From Serratia plymuthica (lineage in GTDB: Bacteria; Pseudomonadota; Gammaproteobacteria; Enterobacterales; Enterobacteriaceae): DNA of 64,000 bases. Positions 18,570 through 27,757 of this stretch are shown in pieces (the stretch's first letter is position 1; every line of letters starts with the position of its first letter). The notes below the pieces were generated by a model, which saw nothing but the letters and a program-made list of their open reading frames with translations, was not told the origin of the DNA and ran no database searches. Position numbers and translations under genes: made by a program. The stretch lies in the NCBI RefSeq assembly GCF_018336935.1, contig NZ_CP068771.1:2542001-2606000 (forward strand). Reading direction: 5' to 3'.

Positions 18570-19520
18570 ATGAAGCTGAAGAACACGATCATCGCATCAG
18601 CCTTGTTATCACTCACTGCGCTGTCTGCTCATGCTGCGCTTGAGTTAACTCCTGAAAAAGCAGCGGCGTTGAAGCCGTTTGATCGCATCACTATTACCGG
18701 CCGCTTTAATGCCATCAATGAAGCCGTTGATGCCGTATCCCGCCGTGCAGACAAACTGGGCGCAGACTCCTTCTACATCCAGGACAGCAACAACAGCAAC
18801 AACGGCGGCAACTGGCGCGTCACCGCGGATCTTTATCATAAAGATGCGCCTGAAGTGAGCAAAGAGCCGAAATACCGCGTGATTAACGGGGTTACCGAGC
18901 TGCCGAAGGAACAAGCCTTCCTGCTTGAGCCTTACGATACGGTCAGCGTCAGCGGTTTCTACCGCAGCCAGCCGGATATCAACGAAGCCATCGCCAAAGA
19001 AGCGAAAAAGAAAGGCGCAGCCTCGTTCTTTATTGTGCGTCAGATTGATGCCAACCAGGGCGGCAACCAGTTCGTCACTGCCTACATTTACAAAGCCGAT
19101 GCGCCCAAACGCGTAGTTCAGAGCCCGGATGCCATTCCTGCCGATTCTGAAGCCGGCAAAGCCGCACTGGCTGCCGGTGGCGCAGCCGCCGCCAATGTCG
19201 AAATCCCGGGCGTCGCTTCCTCAGGCTCACCAAGCCGTGACGTAGGCCGTTTCTTCGAAACCCAGTCTTCTACCGGCCAACGCTACACCGTCACGCTGCC
19301 GGACGGCACCAAAATCCAGGAAGTGAGCAACGTTACCGCCGCGCAGATGGTGCCGTTTGATTCCGTGACCTTCACCGGCCATTTCAACAGCATGACGGAC
19401 GTTTCCACCGAAGTGGCGAAGCGCGCCGCTGCGAAAGGTGCCAAGTTCTACCACGTGACTCGTCAGTGGCAGAACAAGAGTGGCGGCAACCTGACCGTCA
19501 GCGCCGATCTGTTCAAATAA
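18570..19520 (+). CDS. ydgH: DUF1471 (YhcN/BhsA-type) triple-domain periplasmic protein YdgH
   Basis: A 316-residue protein starting at the ATG at 18570 (AAAGGA 7 nt upstream), with a Sec signal peptide ending AHA. Three DUF1471-like repeats follow, each about 60 residues: ELTPEKAAALKPFDRITITG..., 'TELPKEQAFLLEPYDTVSVSG...' and 'VSNVTAAQMVPFDSVTFTG...', all ending with 'GG(N)..VTA(D)(L/I)(Y/F)K'. The family is linked to stress and biofilm phenotypes; YdgH is the multi-domain member. No biochemical activity is known to me. It precedes arcD, as in E. coli. Confidence 0.9.
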   Translation: MKLKNTIIASALLSLTALSAHAALELTPEKAAALKPFDRITITGRFNAINEAVDAVSRRADKLGADSFYIQDSNNSNNGGNWRVTADLYHKDAPEVSKEPKYRVINGVTELPKEQAFLLEPYDTVSVSGFYRSQPDINEAIAKEAKKKGAASFFIVRQIDANQGGNQFVTAYIYKADAPKRVVQSPDAIPADSEAGKAALAAGGAAAANVEIPGVASSGSPSRDVGRFFETQSSTGQRYTVTLPDGTKIQEVSNVTAAQMVPFDSVTFTGHFNSMTDVSTEVAKRAAAKGAKFYHVTRQWQNKSGGNLTVSADLFK

Positions 19521-19542
19521 GTTTCACTTCGCGGTTTACTCT

Positions 19543-19571
19543 CGGGCAGCCATTGAGCTGCCCGTTTTTTT
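19543..19571 (+). terminator. intrinsic terminator after ydgH
   Basis: CGGGCAGC / GCTGCCCG with a CATTGA loop is followed by seven T residues. Confidence 0.92.
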
Positions 19572-19764
19572 GCCGCTTACAGCCCCCACCGGTTGAATAA
19601 TTTTTTGTAAATTCCGCATATTCAATCATTGCATCCGTAACGATCCATCCGTAGAATTTGCGCCTGTTTTTAGGGCAATTGCCTATTTGTTCAGTAATTG
19701 TCATTACGTTGTTACTGCCAAGCAGTTCCCACACAGTTGTTTATTCTGCGCTCAGGATCCGTCA

Positions 19765-21156
19765 TTGGAAAAAAAACTAGGTCTTACCGCGTTAACCGCA
19801 TTGGTGCTCAGCTCCATGCTGGGCGCCGGGGTTTTCAGCCTGCCGCAAAACATGGCGCAGGTGGCCAGCCCGGCCGCACTGCTGCTGGGTTGGGCTATCA
19901 CCGGTGTCGGCATCTTGTTTCTCGCTTTCGCCATGCTGTTGCTCACCCGCCTGCGGCCCGATCTGGACGGCGGGATCTTCACCTATGCAAAAGAAGGTTT
20001 TGGCGAGCTGGTGGGCTTCTGTTCCGCCTGGGGATATTGGCTATGTGCGGTGATCGCCAACGTCTCTTATCTGGTGATCGTGTTTGCCGCGCTGAGCTTG
20101 TTTACCGATCGCGGCGGCGATGTCATTTTGGGTGACGGCAATACCTGGCAGGCGCTGTTGGCGGAATCGTTGCTGCTGTGGGTCGTGCATGCGCTGGTGC
20201 TGCGCGGGGTGCAAACCGCCGCCAGCATCAACCTGGCGGCAACCTTGGCCAAGCTTTTGCCGCTTGGGCTGTTTGCCGTACTGGCGGCTATCGCATTCAA
20301 AATGGACGTATTCACCCTGGACTTTCACGGCGTCGCGCTCGGCAAACCGGTGTGGGAACAGGTAAAAAACACCATGCTGATTACCCTGTGGGTGTTTATC
20401 GGCGTGGAAGGCGCAGTGGTGGTCTCCGCGCGGGCACGCCATAAAAAAGATGTGGGCCGTGCAACCATGCTGGCGGTGCTCTCCGCGCTGGCGGTTTATC
20501 TGCTGGTGACGCTGTTGTCGTTGGGGGTAGTGCCGCGCAGTGAACTGGCCGGAATGCGTAACCCTTCGATGGCAGTGCTGATGGTCGATCTGATTGGCCC
20601 CTGGGGGGATGTGATTATCGCCGCCGGCCTGATCGTTTCGGTATGCGGCGCTTATCTGAGCTGGACGATAATGGCCGCTGAAGTGCCGCTGCTGGCTGCC
20701 CAGCACGGTGCTTTTCCCAAAATATTCCGCAAGCAGAACAAGAATCACGCGCCTTCGGCTTCGCTATGGCTGACCAATATTGCAGTGCAGTTCGCGCTGG
20801 TGGTGATCTGGCTGACCGGCAGCAACTATAATTCGCTGCTGACCATCGCCTCGGAAATGATTTTGGTGCCTTACTTCCTGGTTGGCGCCTTCTTGTTCAA
20901 GGTTGCGCTGCGCCGCCAGGACAAACGGTTGATGTTCGCCGCCACCGGCGCTTGTCTGTATGGCATTTGGCTGCTGTACGCTTCAGGGTTGATGCATCTG
21001 TTGATGTCGGTGCTGCTGTATGCACCGGGGTTGCTGGTGTTTATCTATGCCAGACGCGGACATGAAGATGTCAAACTGCTGAATCAGCTGGAGAAAAGTA
21101 GCATTTTGCTGTTACTGGTGGCTACGGTACCGGCCGGCTGGTTTATGTTGCAGTAG
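19765..21156 (+). CDS. arcD: arginine:ornithine antiporter-family transporter (ArcD/YdgI)
   Basis: A 463-residue APC-superfamily permease with about 12-13 membrane helices. It opens LEKKLGLTALTALVLSSMLG and carries 'GAGVFSLPQNMAQVASPAA', the substrate-loop region of the basic-amino-acid antiporter group. It is very close to E. coli YdgI. A TTG start at 19765 is chosen: E. coli has M at this residue, CAGGA lies about 8 nt upstream, and the longer frame adds a Cys-rich non-membrane leader. Genuine arginine/ornithine exchange is inferred from family; no arcABC genes are in the window. Confidence 0.85.
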   Translation: MEKKLGLTALTALVLSSMLGAGVFSLPQNMAQVASPAALLLGWAITGVGILFLAFAMLLLTRLRPDLDGGIFTYAKEGFGELVGFCSAWGYWLCAVIANVSYLVIVFAALSLFTDRGGDVILGDGNTWQALLAESLLLWVVHALVLRGVQTAASINLAATLAKLLPLGLFAVLAAIAFKMDVFTLDFHGVALGKPVWEQVKNTMLITLWVFIGVEGAVVVSARARHKKDVGRATMLAVLSALAVYLLVTLLSLGVVPRSELAGMRNPSMAVLMVDLIGPWGDVIIAAGLIVSVCGAYLSWTIMAAEVPLLAAQHGAFPKIFRKQNKNHAPSASLWLTNIAVQFALVVIWLTGSNYNSLLTIASEMILVPYFLVGAFLFKVALRRQDKRLMFAATGACLYGIWLLYASGLMHLLMSVLLYAPGLLVFIYARRGHEDVKLLNQLEKSSILLLLVATVPAGWFMLQ

Positions 21157-21166
21157 TGAAGAGCGG

Positions 21167-21184
21167 CCGGGTGGGATCACCCGG
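21167..21184. terminator. hairpin between convergent arcD and the 135-aa gene
   Basis: CCGGGTG / CACCCGG with a 4-nt loop lies between the two stops. There is no T-run, so termination is inferred from placement. Confidence 0.45.
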
Positions 21185-21193
21185 TCAATTCCC

Positions 21194-21601
21194 TTAGGAT
21201 GCGCGCAGGGTAATGGTCATGCGTTCCTCTACCTGAGAGATGATAACCCCCTCGACGCACTCTTGCTGAATGGCCGCCAACTGTTGTTGGTCCAGCGCAT
21301 ACGGCAGTTTAATGTCGAACACTGCCAGCCCCTGCTGCTGCGCCAGATCGATCAGGCGCACGATATTGGTTTCATCGCTGACCTGGGTGGATACCACCTG
21401 CAGCGCCAGTTCCTTCAACTGCTCTTTCCGCGTTTGCGAAGCGCAAGCCTGAGATTTCAATACCATGCCAAAAAATGGCATCACACCATAAATTGCATCA
21501 ACAAAGCGCCAGTGCTTCTTGCACGATGCGGACAGAAAATCCATGTAATCAAAGCAGATTTTCTCACTGCGCGCGACGGATGCAAGGTGACTGCTGTTCA
21601 T
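21194..21601 (-). CDS. conserved hypothetical protein
   Basis: A 135-residue cytoplasmic protein that I do not recognise. It has an excellent ribosome binding site (AGGAAGGAAGG just before the ATG). The N-terminal half is Cys/Lys-containing and helical ('KICFDYMDFLSASCKKHWRF'). The C-terminal half is a regular alpha/beta segment ending 'VEGVIISQVEERMTITLR'. It is absent from the E. coli arcD-folM neighbourhood as I know it, so it is a lineage insertion. No function is proposed. Confidence 0.7.
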   Translation of the reverse strand: MNSSHLASVARSEKICFDYMDFLSASCKKHWRFVDAIYGVMPFFGMVLKSQACASQTRKEQLKELALQVVSTQVSDETNIVRLIDLAQQQGLAVFDIKLPYALDQQQLAAIQQECVEGVIISQVEERMTITLRAS

Positions 21602-21731
21602 CCCTTCCTTCCTCTCATTGCCAGTGTATTACATCCTGAAATGGATAATCGATGCGAAGCTTTAACGAATTTCCGACGTATAATGGCATAATTCCCCTAT
21701 TGTTTGCCAGTCTGTCCAGGAGCTTTAATCA

Positions 21732-22454
21732 ATGGAACATCACAACTCAGCGCCAGTGCTGATCACGGGCGGCGCACGCCGGATTGGGCTGGCGCTGGCC
21801 AGGTCTTTCTTGCAACGCGACATCCCCGTTATCATTGCCTACCGTAGCGACTACCCGGCGCTGAAAGAGCTGAAAAGACTGGGGGCAACTTGCATTCAGG
21901 GCGATTTTTCGACTCATGAAGGCATTTACCGCTTTGCCGAACGTGTTCGCCAGGCCGCGCCGAAACTGCGTGCAGTGATCCACAACGCCAGCGCCTGGCA
22001 GGCTGAGTCTGCGGAGGTGCCGCCGGAGCAGGTTATGGCGGCGATGCTGCAAATCCACGTTTACACCCCCTATCTGTTGAATCAGTTACTGGAACCCTGC
22101 CTGCTTGGCCAGGGACAGGCAGGCGCCGATATTATCCACCTGACCGATTATGTGGTGGAAAAAGGCAGCGACAAGCATATCGCTTACGCTGCCAGCAAGG
22201 CCGCGCTCGACAACATGACCCGCTCTTTCGCCCGTAAACTGGCGCCGGAGGTCAAGGTCAACGCCATCGCGCCGGCGTTGATTATTTTCAATCCGGGCGA
22301 TGATGAGCCTTATCGTCAACAAGCGTTGGCAAAGTCGTTGATGAAAATCGCTCCGGGTGAAAGCGAAGTGGTCAACCTGGTCAATTATTTGCTGGACAGC
22401 CGTTATGTCACCGGCCGCACCCATGGTGTAGACGGTGGGCGGCCCCTGCGCTAG
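21732..22454 (+). CDS. folM: dihydromonapterin/dihydrofolate reductase FolM
   Basis: A 240-residue short-chain dehydrogenase. The cofactor motif TGGARRIG (12-19) and the catalytic pair Tyr152/Lys156 (YAASK) are present, with NAS at 85-87. FolM reduces dihydromonapterin to tetrahydromonapterin using NADPH and has weak dihydrofolate reductase activity. It lies upstream of rstAB, as in E. coli. AGGAG occurs about 10 nt before the ATG. Confidence 0.92.
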   Translation: MEHHNSAPVLITGGARRIGLALARSFLQRDIPVIIAYRSDYPALKELKRLGATCIQGDFSTHEGIYRFAERVRQAAPKLRAVIHNASAWQAESAEVPPEQVMAAMLQIHVYTPYLLNQLLEPCLLGQGQAGADIIHLTDYVVEKGSDKHIAYAASKAALDNMTRSFARKLAPEVKVNAIAPALIIFNPGDDEPYRQQALAKSLMKIAPGESEVVNLVNYLLDSRYVTGRTHGVDGGRPLR

Positions 22455-22527
22455 AAAAAGATGTGCATGGCGTATCGCTGAGCCCCGCGTTATGCTGAAC
22501 TCCGTTATTCTTATAAAACCGCTGAAT

Positions 22528-23253
22528 ATGCATAAAATTGTTTTTGTGGAAGACGATCCGGAAGTCGGCAAGCTGATTGCCGCCTATTTGGGCAAACACG
22601 ATATAGAAGTGCTGATTGAGCCGCGTGGCGACAGCGCGCAAGCTCGCATTGAGCAAGAATTGCCGGACCTGGTGCTGCTCGACATTATGCTGCCCGGAAA
22701 AGACGGCATGACGCTGTGCCGCGATTTGCGCCCAACCTTTCCTGGGCCGATCGTATTGCTCACCTCACTCGACAGCGATATGAACCATATCCTTTCATTG
22801 GAAATGGGTGCCAACGATTACATTCTGAAAACCACGCCGCCGGCGGTTTTACTGGCGCGCCTGCGTTTACACCTGCGCCAGCATGGCAATCACCCCAAGG
22901 AAGAGTCAACGCAACCGATCACCCAGCACAACGCGCTGCACTTCGGGTTGTTATGCATCGATCCGGTCAACCGCCAGGTGACGCTGGGCGAAGAGATGAT
23001 CACCCTTTCCACCTCGGATTTCGATCTGCTGTGGGAGTTGGCTACCCACGCCGGGCAGATTATGGACCGCGAGGCGCTGCTGCAAAACTTGCGCGGCGTG
23101 AGCTACGACGGCCTTGATCGAAGCATCGACGTGGCGATTTCCCGCCTGCGCCGCAAACTGTACGACAATGCGCTGGAGCCCTTCCGCGTCAAAACCGTGC
23201 GCAATAAAGGTTATCTGTTCGCCCCAAATGCCTGGGAGTTCGTGCAGCAATGA
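22528..23253 (+). CDS. rstA: response regulator RstA
   Basis: A 241-residue OmpR/PhoB-type regulator. The receiver domain has acidic pocket Glu9/Asp10 and phospho-acceptor Asp52 (LLDIMLPGKDG). The C-terminal winged helix includes 'GLDRSIDVAISRLRRKL' and 'VRNKGYLF'. The start at ATG 22528 (MHKIVFVEDD) follows the E. coli protein; a longer frame upstream overlaps folM and is not supported. Its stop overlaps the rstB start by ATGA. In E. coli RstA, under PhoPQ control, activates asr and represses rpoS-linked genes; a RstA-box-like site precedes asr in this window. Confidence 0.93.
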   Translation: MHKIVFVEDDPEVGKLIAAYLGKHDIEVLIEPRGDSAQARIEQELPDLVLLDIMLPGKDGMTLCRDLRPTFPGPIVLLTSLDSDMNHILSLEMGANDYILKTTPPAVLLARLRLHLRQHGNHPKEESTQPITQHNALHFGLLCIDPVNRQVTLGEEMITLSTSDFDLLWELATHAGQIMDREALLQNLRGVSYDGLDRSIDVAISRLRRKLYDNALEPFRVKTVRNKGYLFAPNAWEFVQQ

Positions 23254-24554
23254 GAAAGCTTTTTGTGCAGTTCTTCCTGCTGCTGTTCGTCTGTTTTCTG
23301 GTGATGGCGATGTTGGTGGGCCTGGTGTACAAGGTGACGGCCGAACGCGCCGGCCGCCAGTCAATGGACGACCTGATGAAAAGCTCGCTGTACCTGATGC
23401 GCAGCGAGCTGCGGGAAATTCCATTGAAGGACTGGAACAAGACCATCGCAACGCTGGACTTGAACCTGTCGTTTAAGCTGCACATCGAGCCGCTCGGCAA
23501 ACAGGATCTGAGTGAAGATCTGAAAAGACGGCTGCGCCTCGGTGAAATTATCGCTCTCGACGATCAATACACCTTTATGCAGCGCATTCCACGCAGTCAT
23601 TATGTGTTGGTGGTCGGCCCCATTCCTTATCTGTTCTATTTGCATCAGATGCGGCTGCTGGATCTGGCGCTGCTGGTGTTTATCGGCATGTCGCTGGCGT
23701 TGCCGGTATTTTTATGGATGCGCCCGCACTGGCAGGATTTGCTCAAGCTGGAGAATGCCGCTCAGCGCCTTGGTGCCGGGCATCTGGATGAGCGCACCCA
23801 TTTCGATCCGACCTCCAGCCTGAACCGTCTGGGGGTGGCATTCAACCAAATGGCGGACAACGTCAATACCCTGATTGCCAGTAAAAAGCAGCTGATAGAC
23901 GGTATCGCCCATGAATTGCGTACTCCTCTGGTGCGGCTGCGCTACCGGCTGGCAATGAGCGATAACCTTTCCGATAGCGAACAACAGGCGCTAAACCGCG
24001 ATATCGGTCAGTTGGAATCGCTGATAGACGAACTGCTGACTTACGCGCGGCTGGATCGTCCGCAGGTGGCGCTGAACATAGAGCCGCTCGATCTGCCCAA
24101 GTGGCTGGAAGATAAAGTAGAGGATATGCGCCTGATCCACCCCGAACGCGAAATCCAGTTGGACATTCCGCATGTCGGGGATTTTGGCGGCGTCGATTTA
24201 CGGCTGATGGAGCGGGTGCTGGATAATCTGGTGAACAATGCCTTGCGCTACAGCGAACAGCGGCTGCGTGTTGGCCTGTGGTTTGACGGCGACGGAGCCT
24301 GCCTGCAGGTAGAAGACGACGGCCCCGGCATTCCGCCGGAAGAGCGCGAACGCGTGTTCGAACCTTTCGTGCGTCTCGATCCCAGCCGCGATCGCGCCAC
24401 CGGCGGCTGTGGGCTGGGTCTGGCGATTGTTCATTCTATCGCCGTCGCTTATCAGGGCCAGGTTTATGTAGACGCCAGCTCACTCGGCGGAGCCAGCTTC
24501 CGTTTCTGCTGGCCAGTGAAACCCACTTTCAATTTAAAAGCAGACCCGGTGTAA
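23250..24554 (+). CDS. rstB: sensor histidine kinase RstB
   Basis: A 434-residue inner-membrane kinase: first membrane helix about 4-26, periplasmic sensor about 27-133, second membrane helix about 136-156, a HAMP segment, the H-box IDGIAHELRTPLVRLRYRL (phospho-His in HELRTP), N-box NNALRYS, and G-boxes DDGPGIPPEER and GCGLGLAIV. It autophosphorylates and passes the phosphate to RstA. ATGA overlap with rstA shows translational coupling. Confidence 0.94.
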   Translation: MRKLFVQFFLLLFVCFLVMAMLVGLVYKVTAERAGRQSMDDLMKSSLYLMRSELREIPLKDWNKTIATLDLNLSFKLHIEPLGKQDLSEDLKRRLRLGEIIALDDQYTFMQRIPRSHYVLVVGPIPYLFYLHQMRLLDLALLVFIGMSLALPVFLWMRPHWQDLLKLENAAQRLGAGHLDERTHFDPTSSLNRLGVAFNQMADNVNTLIASKKQLIDGIAHELRTPLVRLRYRLAMSDNLSDSEQQALNRDIGQLESLIDELLTYARLDRPQVALNIEPLDLPKWLEDKVEDMRLIHPEREIQLDIPHVGDFGGVDLRLMERVLDNLVNNALRYSEQRLRVGLWFDGDGACLQVEDDGPGIPPEERERVFEPFVRLDPSRDRATGGCGLGLAIVHSIAVAYQGQVYVDASSLGGASFRFCWPVKPTFNLKADPV

Positions 24555-24618
24555 CCTCCATCAGCTCAAGTGACGAAACGATCTGGTTATCCGGCTCACA
24601 ATAACAGGAAGACAAACC

Positions 24619-26118
24619 ATGACATCTGCACATTCGCCTTCATCCGCCTACCACGAACTGCGCGCCATTTTCACCCGGCTGTCGCGCTTCGGCCACCTTT
24701 CCGCCATTGCCGGCTGGGATATGCAGACCATGATGCCGCCGGGCGGAAACAAAGCGCGCTCGGAAGCCTTGGCCGAACTGAGCGTGCTGCAACACCAGAT
24801 TTTAACGGCGGAAAAAACCGGCCATCTGTTTGAACGTGCGCAGCAGGAAACGCTCGATGGCTTTGATCAGGCCAATTTGCTGGAAATGCGCCGCCAATAC
24901 GACAACGCCGTACTGGTGCCGGAATCGCTGGTTGAAGCCAAATCGCTGGCCGGTGCGCGTTGCGAACACGCGTGGCGCTCCCAACGTCCCGCCAACGACT
25001 GGGAAGGATTTTCGGAAAACCTGCGTGAAGTGGTCAAACTGACCCGTCAGGAAGCACAGATCCGTGCTGAAGCGGCAGGTTCCAACCGGTACGACGCCCT
25101 GCTCAACCTGTATGAACCAGGCATGCGCGGCAGCGATATCGACCGTATTTTTGGCGACCTGAAAACCTGGCTGCCCGACCTGCTGCAAAAAGTGGTAGCC
25201 AAACAGGCTCAGGAGCCTTGCCTCGTTCCCGAGGGCCCGTTCAAGGTCGATGCCCAGCGCCAACTGGGTTTGAGCGTGATGAAACTGCTCGGTTTCAACT
25301 TCGATGGCGGCCGTGTCGACGTCAGCGCTCACCCATTCTGCGGCGGCGTGCCGGAAGATGTGCGTATCACCACCCGCTACAACGAGAAAGAATTTCATAC
25401 CGCATTGCTCGGCATTATCCACGAAACCGGCCATGCGCGTTACGAGCAGAACCTGCCGCGCGACTGGCTGGGCCAACCTGTGGCGCAGGCGCGTTCTACC
25501 GCGATCCACGAATCGCAAAGCCTGCTGTTTGAAATGCAGTTGGCGCGTGGCAGCGATTTCCTGAAAATTCTGCGCCCGTTGATTATCAAGCAGTTCGGTG
25601 AACAGCCGGCACTGGAAGAAAGCAACTTCATCCGCCTGAATCAACGCGTCAAACCAGGTCTGATCCGCGTGGATGCGGACGAAGTGAGTTACCCGGCGCA
25701 TGTGATTCTGCGCTATGAAATAGAGAAAGCCCTGGTCGAAGGCAATATCGAAGTGGAAGACATCCCTGCGCTGTGGAACGAAAAAATGCGCGATTATCTC
25801 GGCCTGGACACCGTCGGTAACTACCGCAACGGCTGTATGCAGGATATTCATTGGACCGACGGCGCTTTCGGCTATTTCCCGACTTACACGCTCGGCGCGA
25901 TGTATGCCGCGCAACTGTTCCACAGCGTACGTGAAGCTCTGCCCTCGCTGAGCAGCGACATCGCCGAAGGTAACCTGAACCCGCTGTTCCACTGGCTGAA
26001 ACAGAATATCTGGCATCACGGCAGCCGCTTCTCTACCGATGCGCTGATCGCCAACGCGACCGGCGAAGCGTTAAACCCGCGTTATTTCCGTCAGCATCTG
26101 GAAAATCGCTACCTGTAA
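24619..26118 (+). CDS. M32-family metallocarboxypeptidase (thermostable carboxypeptidase 1 type)
   Basis: A 499-residue cytosolic peptidase of the M32 (Taq carboxypeptidase) family. The zinc motif HETGH begins at His268 within 'IIHETGHARYEQ', and the family blocks DVRITTRY and 'HESQSLLFE' are present. Members remove C-terminal residues except proline, with broad specificity. It is preceded by AGGAAGACA and closed by a terminator, so it is probably a single-gene unit inserted between rstB and the asr region relative to E. coli. Confidence 0.9.
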   Translation: MTSAHSPSSAYHELRAIFTRLSRFGHLSAIAGWDMQTMMPPGGNKARSEALAELSVLQHQILTAEKTGHLFERAQQETLDGFDQANLLEMRRQYDNAVLVPESLVEAKSLAGARCEHAWRSQRPANDWEGFSENLREVVKLTRQEAQIRAEAAGSNRYDALLNLYEPGMRGSDIDRIFGDLKTWLPDLLQKVVAKQAQEPCLVPEGPFKVDAQRQLGLSVMKLLGFNFDGGRVDVSAHPFCGGVPEDVRITTRYNEKEFHTALLGIIHETGHARYEQNLPRDWLGQPVAQARSTAIHESQSLLFEMQLARGSDFLKILRPLIIKQFGEQPALEESNFIRLNQRVKPGLIRVDADEVSYPAHVILRYEIEKALVEGNIEVEDIPALWNEKMRDYLGLDTVGNYRNGCMQDIHWTDGAFGYFPTYTLGAMYAAQLFHSVREALPSLSSDIAEGNLNPLFHWLKQNIWHHGSRFSTDALIANATGEALNPRYFRQHLENRYL

Positions 26119-26127
26119 CGTCCCCCA

Positions 26128-26150
26128 GGCACGGGTATGCCCGTGCCTTT
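26128..26150 (+). terminator. intrinsic terminator after the M32 peptidase
   Basis: GGCACGGG / CCCGTGCC with a TATG loop is followed by a T/C-rich tail (TTTCTCT). Confidence 0.75.
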
Positions 26151-26293
26151 CTCTCCTGCCAGGCCGAGGCTCCTCCATAAAGCACTTCCTTCACTGACGA
26201 CACCTTTGTCGCAGAGTACCGGTTGGTTACTCCCTCTATGTATGTTGTAACTAAAACTAGCCGAGAGACCAGCGTAGCGCTACGGTGACCGGG

Positions 26294-27199
26294 CTACTGC
26301 GCCGCGTGCGCACTGATCATCGCGACCAATTGCGGGCGCAACTGAGGTGGCAAATCGTGGCCCATCTTCGGGATGACCTGCAGTTGCGAATGGGCGATCG
26401 CTCTGGCGACGGCAACGCCACCGGCTTTACGCACCAAGCGATCGGCATTGCCGTGGATCACCAACGTCGGTGCCGTGATCCGGCGGCTGTAACGCCGCAA
26501 ATCGCCACTGCCGAGTAACGCGGATAATTGACGTTGCAGTCCTTCGGCATCCATCCCCCGCTTTAATAACCGCCTTACCAGCGTATCAAGCTCCGCTTCC
26601 TCTACCGGATAAGCCGGGCTGCCCAGTGCGCGCAACCCCTCTTTCAAAGACTGGCATTGCTGTTGCGGCGTCGCATTTGCCGGCGGGCGGCGCAGCAGCA
26701 GTTTCAGCAATGAAGGTGCCGGCGGCGGCAATAACGGTTGGTTGGTGCTGGAAAACAAAATGGTCAGCGACTTTACCCGCTGCGGGTATTCCGCCGCCAG
26801 CACCTGGGCAATCATGCCACCCATTGAGGCCCCCAGCACGTGAGCCTGAGCTATTTGCAGGTGATCCAGCAAATGCACCGCGTCGTTCGCCATGTCTTCG
26901 AACGAATACGGCACCCGGGTTTGCCAGCCCAGCTGAGCGCGCAATATCAATAGCCACAAGGGCTGCGACCTTGTGCCCTGCGTCTTGCCGGACAGGCCGA
27001 CATCGCGATTATCGAAGCGAATCACCCGAAAGCCTTTGTCCACCAACGCGCTGCAAAAATCGTCCGGCCACAGCAGCATCTGCGCGCCAATGCCCATAAT
27101 CAACAGCAGCGGTGGATGAGCGATATTGCCCCAGTCTTCATAAGCTATCGGAACCTCACCCTGTTCGGTGAGCCCGCGACGGATCGCGATATCATTCAT
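26294..27199 (-). CDS. alpha/beta fold hydrolase
   Basis: A 301-residue cytosolic alpha/beta hydrolase with cap region: nucleophile elbow GASMGG, acid in HGNADRLV, histidine in MGHDLPP, and the family signature FDNRDVGLS. The closest functional group by sequence feel is the RdmC/DhmA-like esterases (methylesterases and epoxide-type hydrolases), but the substrate is unknown. It is transcribed opposite to its neighbours and is absent from the E. coli asr region. Confidence 0.8.
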   Translation of the reverse strand: MNDIAIRRGLTEQGEVPIAYEDWGNIAHPPLLLIMGIGAQMLLWPDDFCSALVDKGFRVIRFDNRDVGLSGKTQGTRSQPLWLLILRAQLGWQTRVPYSFEDMANDAVHLLDHLQIAQAHVLGASMGGMIAQVLAAEYPQRVKSLTILFSSTNQPLLPPPAPSLLKLLLRRPPANATPQQQCQSLKEGLRALGSPAYPVEEAELDTLVRRLLKRGMDAEGLQRQLSALLGSGDLRRYSRRITAPTLVIHGNADRLVRKAGGVAVARAIAHSQLQVIPKMGHDLPPQLRPQLVAMISAHAAQ

Positions 27200-27254
27200 T
27201 TACCGTTCCTTTTTGCGTTATGGCGCGCCGCGGCAGGCTACCCCCCGCAGCTTG

Positions 27255-27268
27255 TACATTAGGTTACA
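27255..27268 (+). promoter_or_regulatory. RstA-box-like site upstream of asr
   Basis: TACATTAGGTTACA matches the RstA box TACATNTNGTTACA at 11 of 12 fixed positions. It lies about 105 bp ahead of the asr start. In E. coli RstA binds such a box in the asr promoter. A possible -10 (TACTAT) is at 27310-27315. Confidence 0.7.
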
Positions 27269-27373
27269 CGCCGAAACCAATCACTCACGGAAAGCGTTCC
27301 GCCATTTGCCTACTATCTTAACACCGGCCCCGCAGTGGGCTTGATACATGACGAGTAATTTGAGGATTCTTTG

Positions 27374-27664
27374 ATGAAAAAAGTATTAGCTCTGGTTGTT
27401 GCCGCTGCAATGGGTCTGTCTTCTGTTGCCTTCGCTGCTGACGCTGCCACCACTACCGCACCTGCGGCGACGGCTACCACCACTACTGCTGCTGCCCCGG
27501 CTAAAACCACTCACGTGAAAAAACATCACGCGAAGAAAGCGGCAGTTCAGAAAGCGCAGGCGGCTAAAAAGCATCACAAAGCCACCGCTAAAAAAGCCCC
27601 GGCTCAGAAAGCCCAGGCAGCAAAAAAACACCACAAAAAAACCAGCCATAAAAAAGCTGCGTAA
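27374..27664 (+). CDS. asr: acid shock protein Asr
   Basis: A 96-residue periplasmic protein with a signal peptide ([20 protein letters not shown] then A), an Ala/Thr-rich propeptide-like part (about 24-46) and a highly basic Lys/His/Ala repeat tail ([32 protein letters not shown]). Asr is strongly induced at low pH and is thought to buffer or chaperone in the periplasm. The ATG at 27374 with GAGGA upstream is the start. Likely activated by RstA. Confidence 0.94.
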   Translation: MKKVLALVVAAAMGLSSVAFAADAATTTAPAATATTTTAAAPAKTTHVKKHHAKKAAVQKAQAAKKHHKATAKKAPAQKAQAAKKHHKKTSHKKAA

Positions 27665-27713
27665 CAGCAATCTGATGTGAGGTTCCCCTCACCAGACCAG
27701 AATTGATCTGTCC

Positions 27714-27739
27714 AACACCCGGTTCGCCGGGTGTTTTTT
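27714..27739 (+). terminator. intrinsic terminator after asr
   Basis: AACACCCGG / CCGGGTGTT with a TTCG tetraloop and a T-run. ydgU begins 19 bp later, so any ydgU message must read through or start here. Confidence 0.92.
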
Positions 27740-27757
27740 CATCGGGGGTTCTCATCA

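Noticed and set aside
24802..26019. A 405-codon open frame on the minus strand opposite the M32 peptidase gene
   Set aside because: The plus-strand product has the HETGH motif and full family length; the antisense frame has no recognisable domain and is explained by GC-rich third positions.
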